DNA of 7,356 nt, taken from Caldifarciminota bacterium (GTDB lineage Bacteria > Hydrothermota > Tepidihabitantia > Tepidihabitantales > JAOUPE01). Position 1 is the first letter of the stretch. Every line of letters begins with the position of its first letter. A program made the position numbers and the translations under genes. This document shows, in pieces, positions 1 through 5,778 of the stretch. The stretch spans positions 1 to 7,356 of the forward strand of contig JAOUPE010000078.1 of NCBI GenBank assembly GCA_029880025.1. The letters run 5' to 3'. Under the pieces are notes generated by a model. It saw only the letters and a program-made list of their open reading frames with translations, was not told the DNA's origin and ran no database searches.

Positions 1-20
1 TTATTCTCTCAATTAATCCA

Positions 21-1511
21 CTAGGTACCTTTATCCAGGGTAATTTCTTCTTCTGTCTTTGGTATCTCGTATTCGCTTTTCTTAAGCTTGGATTTAGTCT
101 TCCGCGTACTCAATTTTATCTCGAATGATTTCTCTTTTTTATTTCGGACAACTATAACCTTTACTTTATCCCCAGGCTCTTTCTTGCCCAATATCTTTCT
201 TAATGATTCGGAGTCTTCCACTTTTTCCTTGGCGATTTCAATTATCACATCACCGGCTTTTAAACCAACCTCTTCAGCCGGGCTATCATCAACGATTCCG
301 GTTATCAGGACACCTTTCTTAACTCCAAAGTATTCAGCAAGTCCTTCCCCAAGGTCTTGTAAATATACTCCGAGAAAAGCACCTTTCGTCTCCTCGAGTA
401 ACATTTTAGCCGATTCCTTAGATAATTTCTGTAGTTCTTTTTCAAGTTTTGGCATGTTTTCTAATCCTTCAATGTCTAACAGGGAAAGTTCGGGGTTAAT
501 TATTTTTAGTAGATCCTTGCCTTTTTTTGCTTTGGGTCGGCTGGTAAGTTTTGCTTTAAATTCTTTTTCCTTGCCTTTTCTCAAAACGGTAATCGTGACT
601 TGTTCATCAGGCTTCTTATCCATAATATATTTGACTACAGCCCGGTAGCCAGGCATCGGTTTTCCATCAATCTTTATGATAATATCGTCCTTTTTAATAC
701 CAGCCGCTTCTGCCGGCGTACCCTTATTTACTTCCACAACCAAAGCGCCTTTTTCTTCGGCATCGTTAATTTGCACGCCTAAGTAACCGTGTTCGATTTT
801 TTCGCCCTTGATTAATCTTTTTATTATGTCTACCGCCTCATGATTCGGAAGCGCTAATATCATATTGGATGGTTCTTTCATGATATCATAGTCGGTCATT
901 ACGGTGAAATCGCCCTTATTCGTTTTTATTTTAACTTGTTTGCCCGAGGTCACGGCTGCTTTCACAATACCAATCACCTTGCCCTGCGGGTCAACAATCA
1001 CACCACCCATACCGCCCGGATTGATTGGCGCTGAAACTTGTAACATCCCATCTTCGCGTTGACCGCTCATGATTCCTAAGGCGATTGAGGGCGACATACC
1101 ATAAGAACTGGATAAAACGATTCCCCATGAACCTGACGCGATATTTTTCGAGTCGCCCAGGCTGACCGGCGTCCCTTTGCCTTCTTTGAGTTTTAGGATA
1201 GCGATATTGGTCGCATCGTCGCTATTGAACAGCTCGGCTTCATACTTTTTACCGTTCGAAAAAACAACATTGAAATTCTTGGCATCCGAAGCCGGGTCGG
1301 TTTGGGTGACAATATGCCCTTTTTCATCAAACACGAAACCGGTTGAGGCATATTTAAGACCGTGTTCATCTTTTTTCGATTCAACCACGACAATCGAGGG
1401 CGAAACTTTTTGGACGATATTTTTTAGCTCGGTCTCTAAATCCTCGAGCACCGACTTTGCCCCTAATAAGCAGGGCAGACTGATAAGCAATGCAATTATT
1501 GCTCGAAACAT
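21..1511 (-). CDS. HtrA/DegP-family PDZ protein, predicted catalytically dead (pseudoprotease)
   Basis: A 496-aa exported protein. Residues 1-18 form a signal peptide (hydrophobic core AIIALLISLPCLLGA, probable cut after Ala18). Residues 30-190 match the trypsin-like S1C fold of HtrA: TGFVFDEKGHIVT, the NIAILKL strand, INPGGMGG and GKVIGIV. PDZ1 is about 242-325 (GYLGVQI, AGIKKDDIIIKIDG) and PDZ2 about 378-470 (FLGVYLQD, GLKAGDVIIEI), followed by a charged tail. Against the family motifs TNNHV, TDIALLK and GNSGG, the catalytic His is Asp72, the Asp is Asn102 and the Ser is Met168. Proteolysis is therefore not expected; peptide binding, chaperoning or stress sensing through the PDZ domains is the inferred role. 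It is the third gene after the sigma and anti-sigma genes, a place held by active mucD in Pseudomonas. The start is set by AGGAGGT five bases before the ATG. The reading frame is intact, so it is not a decayed gene. Family call is firm; function is inferred. Confidence 0.9.
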   Translation of the reverse strand: MFRAIIALLISLPCLLGAKSVLEDLETELKNIVQKVSPSIVVVESKKDEHGLKYASTGFVFDEKGHIVTQTDPASDAKNFNVVFSNGKKYEAELFNSDDATNIAILKLKEGKGTPVSLGDSKNIASGSWGIVLSSSYGMSPSIALGIMSGQREDGMLQVSAPINPGGMGGVIVDPQGKVIGIVKAAVTSGKQVKIKTNKGDFTVMTDYDIMKEPSNMILALPNHEAVDIIKRLIKGEKIEHGYLGVQINDAEEKGALVVEVNKGTPAEAAGIKKDDIIIKIDGKPMPGYRAVVKYIMDKKPDEQVTITVLRKGKEKEFKAKLTSRPKAKKGKDLLKIINPELSLLDIEGLENMPKLEKELQKLSKESAKMLLEETKGAFLGVYLQDLGEGLAEYFGVKKGVLITGIVDDSPAEEVGLKAGDVIIEIAKEKVEDSESLRKILGKKEPGDKVKVIVVRNKKEKSFEIKLSTRKTKSKLKKSEYEIPKTEEEITLDKGT

Positions 1512-1540
1512 AATCCACCTCCTCGAATCTTATGAAATTG

Positions 1541-1729
1541 TGCAAAAATCATTGAACCCAGAAATCGGAAAGACTCGAAAATACAAGAAAAGATTTATTT
1601 GCCACTGAGGTTTTTCTTTCTCGGTGCTCGGGCGACTTTCCATCTCTAACCGAATTCATTTTTTTCTTCGGTGTTTTCAAGGTTACGTGCTTACTCGGCA
1701 ATTCTTTAAACATTTCTGCACAAATCATT
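1541..1729. repeat. segment bounded by 13-bp near-direct repeats
   Basis: TGCAAAAATCATT at 1541-1553 and TGCACAAATCATT at 1717-1729 match at 12 of 13 positions and lie in the same orientation at the two ends of the spacer between the anti-sigma and HtrA-like genes. They could be target-site-like flanks of an inserted intergenic repeat, or chance in A/T-rich DNA. I see no terminal inverted repeats or transposase. Confidence 0.3.
1549..1728 (-). CDS. doubtful 59-aa ORF between anti-sigma and HtrA-like genes
   Basis: It starts MICAEMFKELPSKHVTLK and ends SLSDFWVQ. The ATG lies 14 bases after the anti-sigma stop and is preceded by GAGG with five-base spacing, and it reads in operon direction. 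The protein is basic, with no signal peptide, membrane segment or domain I recognise. The DNA has near-direct repeats at its borders, and the C-terminal part resembles chance translations of dispersed intergenic repeats. Either a small operon protein or, about as likely, a non-coding repeat that happens to be open. Confidence 0.3.
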   Translation of the reverse strand: MICAEMFKELPSKHVTLKTPKKKMNSVRDGKSPEHRERKTSVANKSFLVFSSLSDFWVQ

Positions 1730-1742
1730 TTTACCTCAAAAT

Positions 1743-2228
1743 TTAATAACTCTTATCAGCATAAGATAAGACTGGAACGATGAGTACTTGATTGGAACCA
1801 TTACTCAATTCCTTTTCCACTACATACTGGATGTCGGGTGATTCGGATTCGGTTTCCAGATAATAATAATCGGCCTCTACCTGGAGCGAGGGCATCGGTT
1901 TAGATGAAGAAGACCGGAAAATTATAAAGCTGAGAATAACCAGGACTGGTAGTGCAGCTGCCCAAGCCAACCTTCTTTTCCATAAGAACGACCAAACCGA
2001 TGATTTGGGCGTGACCTGGAGTCTGCGCTTTAGACGCATTTCAAAGTAATCGGAAGGCTTAAGTTCATCTAAGGTATGAGCGGTTGTCCGGATATTTTTA
2101 AAACAAGCCAACTCTTCAGCGCAAGATTGGCATGAAGCAAGATGAGCTTCGATTTTCCCTCTTTCTTCGGCTGTAACTTCGCCATCAAGATAAGGAAAAA
2201 TTTTCTCTTTTACCCAATGACAGTTCAT
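1743..2228 (-). CDS. membrane-anchored zinc-finger anti-sigma factor (RseA/RsiW-like)
   Basis: A 161-aa single-pass membrane protein predicted to bind the sigma factor encoded just upstream and hold it inactive until an envelope signal releases it. The N-terminal cytoplasmic domain has the zinc-binding anti-sigma (ZAS, zf-HC2) pattern: Cys3, His29-x3-Cys33-x2-Cys36, within AHLASCQSC. A basic stretch WKRR (83-86) precedes a transmembrane helix at about 87-104 (LAWAAALPVLVILSFIIF). The remaining 57 residues, Ser-, Glu- and Tyr-rich (ADYYYLETESESPD), are predicted periplasmic and would be the sensing or cleavage part; I recognise no domain there. The frame is open further upstream to 2318, but the start at 2228 is chosen because it has GGAGGAGG upstream, begins where the family begins, and overlaps the sigma stop by ATGA, indicating translational coupling. 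Release mechanism unknown: the neighbouring HtrA-like protein lacks the residues to act as a DegS-type protease. Confidence 0.88.
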   Translation of the reverse strand: MNCHWVKEKIFPYLDGEVTAEERGKIEAHLASCQSCAEELACFKNIRTTAHTLDELKPSDYFEMRLKRRLQVTPKSSVWSFLWKRRLAWAAALPVLVILSFIIFRSSSSKPMPSLQVEADYYYLETESESPDIQYVVEKELSNGSNQVLIVPVLSYADKSY

Positions 2229-2803
2229 CGATTGCCTCCTCCAAAGAATTTTCCTAATTTTTCTTTTAACATCAATCTTGCCCGGTTGACCCTTGATTTG
2301 GCGGTGCCGATTGGGCATTTGATGATATTAGCAATATCTTCATAGGGAAACCCATCCACTTCACGGAGGAGAAAAGCTGACCGGTAATCAGCCGGCAGAG
2401 CTTCAATCGCCTGCTCCAATTTGATTTTTAATAGTCCATCCTGAGGATTCGGGGGGTCACTGGTAAGAGCAAAAGTTGGCATAGCGTCTAAAGAGACAGT
2501 AGGCTTCTGTTTTCTCATATAGCTTCTCATTTCATTAAGGGCAATGGTATAAATCCAGGTAGAGACCTTGTAGGCTGGCTTATAGAGCCGACATTTTCGA
2601 AAAACTTTGATAAATGTTTCTTGGAGGATATCTTCGGCAGTATCGTTATTGCGCGTGATACGGTATAAGGTGCTGAACAGTTTATTTTTATACCGTTTAA
2701 CCATTTGGTCAAAAGCGGTGGTGTCACCGTTTTTAATGAGTTCCATAAGTTCTTCATCGTTGCATTCCTTCACGTCTTTTCGGATTCTATTATCCTTACG
2801 CAT
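2225..2803 (-). CDS. ECF (sigma-70 family group 4) RNA polymerase sigma factor, RpoE/SigW-like
   Basis: 192 aa from the first ATG. Region 2 spans about 18-100: LIKNGDTTAFDQMVKRY, then AEDILQETFIKVF (core binding and -10 recognition), and WIYTIALNEMRSYMRKQK (region 2.4). A linker of about 28 residues follows, then region 4 at about 128-184: IEALPADYRSAFLLREVDG and the helix-turn-helix YEDIANIIKCPIGTAKSRVNRAR, which binds the -35 element. There is no region 1.1 or 3, as usual for ECF factors. The stop overlaps the anti-sigma start (ATGA). The start is uncertain: the first ATG has no clear Shine-Dalgarno and sits right behind an ECF-type promoter, so translation may begin at GTG 2773 (residue 11) or ATG 2746 (residue 20). 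Both keep all of region 2. Likely autoregulated through that promoter. Confidence 0.93.
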   Translation of the reverse strand: MRKDNRIRKDVKECNDEELMELIKNGDTTAFDQMVKRYKNKLFSTLYRITRNNDTAEDILQETFIKVFRKCRLYKPAYKVSTWIYTIALNEMRSYMRKQKPTVSLDAMPTFALTSDPPNPQDGLLKIKLEQAIEALPADYRSAFLLREVDGFPYEDIANIIKCPIGTAKSRVNRARLMLKEKLGKFFGGGNR

Positions 2804-2805
2804 AT

Positions 2806-2833
2806 TATACGCACCAGAAGTCTGAAAGGTTCC
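2806..2833 (-). promoter_or_regulatory. ECF-type promoter, probable autoregulation of the sigma operon
   Basis: Reading the minus strand, GGAACC (2833-2828), a 16-base spacer, then CGTATA (2811-2806, continuing as CGTATAAT). This is very close to the GGAAC/TGAAAC-N16-CGTA pattern of many RpoE/SigW-type factors, which commonly transcribe their own operon. The -10 element ends only two bases before the first ATG, so the transcript would begin near or inside the first codons. CGTATAAT also contains a housekeeping -10 (TATAAT), but I see no good -35 for it. Confidence 0.65.
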
Positions 2834-3133
2834 CTAAACATTTATCTGATTTTTTCATTATTTCTTGGTTGGTTAACTTATTAATCGCTGGGTAAGCGTT
2901 TAATATATATTATTGAAAATTCAAAAGAGGTCAATGCTAAGTCAAATCGACCATAAGCAATAAGGCTAAATGGTGATACCTTGATTATTCCTACGAGATT
3001 GGTATACCGGGTTCAATCCTGCTGCAAGATATAAACCAAAATCAGTCTGAAATAGGCATTTGGTTTGTTTTTTCGGAAGTTGGACTTTCGAGCTGACACT
3101 CCTGAATATGTGCGTGGATAATACCAAAAACTA
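2834..3133. other. divergent intergenic region, left part
   Basis: No credible gene on either strand. It is A/T-rich, with a 12-bp palindrome TAATATATATTA at 2901-2912 that could serve as an UP-like or -10-like element. I see no operator pair, riboswitch or terminator I can defend. Confidence 0.5.
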
Positions 3134-3161
3134 TTGACAGGAAATGGGGCTTTTCTATACT
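3134..3161 (+). promoter_or_regulatory. candidate sigma-70 promoter (distal) for the right-hand operon
   Basis: TTGACA at 3134-3139, a 16-base spacer and TATACT at 3156-3161. This is the best -35/-10 match in the intergenic region. It would give a leader of about 165 bases before the gene at 3335. Confidence 0.45.
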
Positions 3162-3249
3162 TTGATTGATGAGTAATTCTTTAGGGTTTAGCTTCACTCT
3201 AATGGTTCTTACGATAAACAATTATAAGCAACTTATAGAAAATAGTATC

Positions 3250-3324
3250 CATTACAAAGTGTATTGGACACTTCTTTTTTGTGCCTTACACTATACACCA
3301 ATAAAAGTTGTCGTTCAGAAATAA
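3250..3324 (+). pseudogene. fossil 3' end of a sorting-domain gene (...KVVVQK stop)
   Basis: Just before the Shine-Dalgarno of the next gene the sequence reads AAA GTT GTC GTT CAG AAA TAA (3304-3324), which is K-V-V-V-Q-K-stop. The next gene ends AAA GTA GTT GTC CAA AAA TAG (4316-4336), the same peptide, with all five differences at third codon positions. Both stops are followed directly by a GGAGG ribosome site and a new ATG. Upstream of the KVVVQK the frame (KVYWTLLFCALHYTPI) resembles the GIYFLRL part only vaguely. The open frame begins at ATG 3169 but has no ribosome site. I read it as the remnant of an earlier gene of this family; its left edge is a guess. Confidence 0.5.
3264..3292 (+). 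promoter_or_regulatory. candidate sigma-70 promoter (proximal) for the right-hand operon
   Basis: TTGGAC at 3264-3269, a 17-base spacer and TACACT at 3287-3292, which would start transcription about 35 bases before the gene at 3335. It overlaps the decayed gene end described next, so it could be accidental. Confidence 0.35.
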
Positions 3325-3334
3325 GGAGGGCAAA

Positions 3335-4336
3335 ATGAAATTTGCAATCATTACCATCGTTTTTCTTATTACAACAATCCCGGCAAATCCGGTAATAGTA
3401 ACATTCTTCAGTGAAATTCAGACTTCGCCTGATTCTCTTGAGCGTCTTGAGATTCATCCATATAACTGGTCTTATGGTTATCCGTTTGACCTGTCAGGAT
3501 TCCGACTTGTGACAAAAGCCGGCACAACCTATGTGAATCAAGGCGTCGTGGTCGAGAACGAAAACAGTTATGTGGTTTTGGACCAAAGTAACATGAACGG
3601 AATTTTTAGTCTCGGTGATGATTCTGATACTATTCTCTTGAGCCGACCGAATGGCGATAGTGTCTGGGCGATTTCATATCCGAGTCGTTATCGGTATTCC
3701 CCATACGGGTGCTGGGCACCGGAGTCTGGCATGTCGTGTGCAATTTACCAAGGATGGACACCCTGGCCTGACCCGACAAGCTATTATCTTTGGTTCATTG
3801 ACTCCACTCCAACATTTGGTCTACCTAATGATGATACTTTGGGCGGAATCTACGGAAGGGTGTTCAGTATTGACTCAACACCATTAGGCTCGGTCTGGGT
3901 CTCGATTGCTGGACCGCATGGAGGAGATTATTACTTAGTTTACACACCGGGCATTCCTTTTGAATTCCATCCGACCGGGCCCGGCATTTTCGAGGTTTCC
4001 GCTACTAAGGATGGCTACGCACAAGGTTTCTATCCAGAGTCAGTGCGAGTGGGTGCGAACGAAACCAGAACCGGTATTGACATCTATCTTGAACCACTGC
4101 CATTGGTCAAAGAACTTATTAGTCCTTTAAATAACAATTGGCACGTAAAATCAACGATCGTCAGTTCTGAGCTAACGGTTGTCGGTACTGAGCGTGCATT
4201 CTTAATCAACATCGCTGGCAAGAAGATTGCCGACCTCGTGCCTGGTGCAAATGACATTAGCCATCTTAGCCCCGGTATTTATTTCTTACGACTGAGGAAA
4301 GGTTACTCAGTCACTAAAGTAGTTGTCCAAAAATAG
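3335..4336 (+). CDS. exported lamin-tail-like / carboxypeptidase-regulatory-like protein with C-terminal sorting domain
   Basis: 333 aa. Signal peptide 1-17 (MKFAIITIVFLITTIPA). Residues about 20-165 look like a bacterial lamin-tail domain: an opening FFSEIQTSPDSLERLEIHP, DLSGFRLV, VENENSYVVLD, SLGDDSDTILLSRPNGDSV, and the closing STPTFGLPND typical of the family's SPTPGAPN. Residues about 170-252 resemble a carboxypeptidase-regulatory-like beta-sandwich (GGIYGRVFSIDSTPLGSVWV, GIFEVSATKDGYA). Residues about 275-333 are a type IX-like C-terminal sorting domain (AFLINIAGKKIADL, ISHLSPGIYFLRL, TKVVVQK). The start at 3335 is chosen over an in-frame TTG at 3308 because AAGGAGGG lies five bases upstream and the signal peptide starts there. 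It is 11 bases from the next gene, so the two are very likely co-transcribed. Inferred: secreted or surface-attached structural or adhesive protein. No catalytic motif seen. Confidence 0.85.
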   Translation: MKFAIITIVFLITTIPANPVIVTFFSEIQTSPDSLERLEIHPYNWSYGYPFDLSGFRLVTKAGTTYVNQGVVVENENSYVVLDQSNMNGIFSLGDDSDTILLSRPNGDSVWAISYPSRYRYSPYGCWAPESGMSCAIYQGWTPWPDPTSYYLWFIDSTPTFGLPNDDTLGGIYGRVFSIDSTPLGSVWVSIAGPHGGDYYLVYTPGIPFEFHPTGPGIFEVSATKDGYAQGFYPESVRVGANETRTGIDIYLEPLPLVKELISPLNNNWHVKSTIVSSELTVVGTERAFLINIAGKKIADLVPGANDISHLSPGIYFLRLRKGYSVTKVVVQK

Positions 4337-4347
4337 AGGAGGAAAAT

Positions 4348-5724
4348 ATGAAATTTTTAATTATCATTTTACTTCCGGCTCTTATTTTTAGCTATGAATG
4401 GGCACCGCCACAAAGAGTTGGATATGGCATCGGTGGAGACAGCCGGTTTGCCCTTGATTGTTTTAACCGACTATGGTGTATTTTCAATCACATGCTCTGG
4501 ATTAAGGTGTCTTACTATATCGATTCTCTATGGTCAGAACCGGAATCAATTTATATAGGAGGACCAGCAAGCGGTACTGGTGGTTTTGATGTAACAAGAG
4601 CAAAGGACGGGAAACTCTGGGTGCTTATTTCTAGCGAGTATCAACCAGTTACGCCTCCTCATGTCACATTTTATTTTGATGGCACCATCTGGTCCGACAC
4701 ATTTGTTATTCCTGGGTTTACCCATTTTCGTTTAGCTGCTGATAGCATCGGTAAGGTCTGGACAGTTTTTGAGGGAGACGAGGATTATCGCATCTGGTGT
4801 GATGTCTGTGAAGATACGGTCTGGACCGGACCTTATATTGTGTGCAGTTATCCAACTTATGACCAAGTTAGGAGTTCTAATATTACTGTTGACCCAAAAG
4901 GTATTCGTTGGGTAGGGGCATTTGTCTCGACCTCACCAATGTCACAGATTTTTCTATGCCATTCTGATTCTACTGGCGCATGGTCTGATAGTATAATAAT
5001 GGGACCACAGGGTCGTTTTGGTTGGCAAGGCTTTAGTGATATGATAGCTGATAATGAAGGTAATATCTGGGTTGCTTGGCTTGATTGGTATGAAGACAGA
5101 ACTTATATCGCCTATCTTGATACAAATTTAAACTGGAGTCCTTATTATCAAATTACTCAATCTTCGGATTGGTGCTATCTTGCGGTTGATGACGAAAATA
5201 AGGTCTGGATTGTCTACGACAAAGAGAATAATTTTTATTATCGGGTCTGGAACGGATTCGAATGGAGTTCAGAAGATTCTATTGTCCCGCCACCAGCGTC
5301 TAGTTCTTCTAATGGTGCCATTTTTTACGACCCGATAAGAGACCGAATCTGGGTTTCGTTTAAAACGGGCGGCAACGATATTTATACGACCTGGACCAAT
5401 CCATCAAGTGGAATAAAAGAACACTCAATGCTTGACGCTAAACGCTTGACGCTTGAAGTTTATCCAAATCCAGCAAAGTCATATTTGGTTATCCGCTGGA
5501 CGTCTACCCGATTCGGGCAAACCGCTGACCGCCAATCCGCCTTAGGCGGACTAAAAATCTTTGATGTTTCAGGAAAGGTAGTAAGAAGTGTAGAGTTAAA
5601 TAAGTCTAAAAGTCAAAAAGAACCAGAGGTAAGAATATTCTTAAAAGGAATAAATTCCGGAATTTACTTCATCCGGTTGAAAACTGTTAAAAATGAAGCA
5701 ATGAAGAAAGTGGTTATCTTCTGA
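4348..5724 (+). CDS. exported seven-repeat beta-propeller-like protein with C-terminal sorting domain (paralog 1)
   Basis: 458 aa. Signal peptide 1-15 (MKFLIIILLPALIFS). Residues 16-349 hold seven repeats of about 45-50 residues, each with an inner strand like AADSIGKVWTVF or DNEGNIWVAW and an outer strand in W-S/T-x-x-x-x-I/V. The outer strands are LWSEPESI, IWSDTFVI, VWTGPYIV, AWSDSIIM, NWSPYYQI and EWSSEDSI; the seventh repeat (AIFYDPIRDRIWVSF...) lacks one, which the mature N-terminus EWAPPQRV supplies. This suggests a Velcro-closed seven-bladed propeller. Seven cysteines (38, 44, 151, 154, 166, 204, 276) lie in it. After a linker, residues about 369-458 form a sorting domain (VYPNPAKS, LKIFDVSGK, SGIYFIRL, MKKVVIF). 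Ribosome site AGGAGG, five-base spacing. Residues 388-402 (FGQTADRQSALGGL) are encoded by repeat-like DNA with a 15-bp palindrome. Function unknown: extracellular binding is a guess, and no sialidase or other active site is seen. Confidence 0.87.
   Translation: MKFLIIILLPALIFSYEWAPPQRVGYGIGGDSRFALDCFNRLWCIFNHMLWIKVSYYIDSLWSEPESIYIGGPASGTGGFDVTRAKDGKLWVLISSEYQPVTPPHVTFYFDGTIWSDTFVIPGFTHFRLAADSIGKVWTVFEGDEDYRIWCDVCEDTVWTGPYIVCSYPTYDQVRSSNITVDPKGIRWVGAFVSTSPMSQIFLCHSDSTGAWSDSIIMGPQGRFGWQGFSDMIADNEGNIWVAWLDWYEDRTYIAYLDTNLNWSPYYQITQSSDWCYLAVDDENKVWIVYDKENNFYYRVWNGFEWSSEDSIVPPPASSSSNGAIFYDPIRDRIWVSFKTGGNDIYTTWTNPSSGIKEHSMLDAKRLTLEVYPNPAKSYLVIRWTSTRFGQTADRQSALGGLKIFDVSGKVVRSVELNKSKSQKEPEVRIFLKGINSGIYFIRLKTVKNEAMKKVVIF
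5435..5455 (+). repeat. three tandem heptamers ACGCTNN in coding DNA
   Basis: ACGCTAA, ACGCTTG and ACGCTTG follow one another at exact 7-base spacing inside the linker (LDAKRLTLE) before the sorting domain of the first propeller paralog. The second paralog keeps only two copies at the same place (6887-6900). Confidence 0.6.
5536..5550. repeat. 15-bp palindrome inside the sorting-domain coding region
   Basis: TCCGCCT-T-AGGCGGA, perfect 7-bp arms around one base, encoding part of QSALGGL. The same 15-mer with centre base A, that is its exact reverse complement, occurs in the second paralog at 7038-7052 in a different loop of the domain. Confidence 0.75.
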
Positions 5725-5738
5725 ATAATTTAAAGAAG

Positions 5739-5762
5739 AGGAAGGGGCATTTGCCCCTTCCT
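5739..5762. repeat. perfect 24-bp inverted repeat between the two paralogs
   Basis: AGGAAGGGGCA, TT, TGCCCCTTCCT: 11-bp arms, starting 14 bases after the stop of paralog 1 and ending 16 bases before the start of paralog 2. It could form a stable RNA hairpin, but A/T sequence rather than a T-run follows on the plus strand and there is no T-run on the minus strand either. A classical intrinsic terminator is therefore not supported; mRNA processing or stability, or a dispersed repeat, is more likely. Confidence 0.7.
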
Positions 5763-5778
5763 AAAAATTAGAGGAAAT

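Noticed and set aside
1125..1135. SGS at residues 126-128 of the HtrA-like protein as a possible replacement nucleophile
   Set aside because: It lies well before the GNSGG-equivalent loop in the fold and no His or Asp partner remains at the usual positions.
1177..1608. Plus-strand open frame of 143 codons opposite the HtrA-like gene
   Set aside because: It is antisense to a well-supported gene, with no ribosome site or recognisable domain.
3005..3035. GGGTTCAATCC followed by a ...ACCA end, like the T-arm and 3' end of a tRNA
   Set aside because: The T-stem does not pair properly, and no 5' acceptor strand, D-arm or anticodon arm lies about 70 bases upstream.
3169..3324. 51-codon open frame MSNSLGFSF...KVVVQK as a real small gene
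   Set aside because: No ribosome site at its ATG, and only its last residues look like a family member; better explained as a gene remnant.
3233..3457. Minus-strand open frame of 74 codons across the divergent region
   Set aside because: It overlaps the signal peptide region of a well-supported gene in antisense and has no family features.
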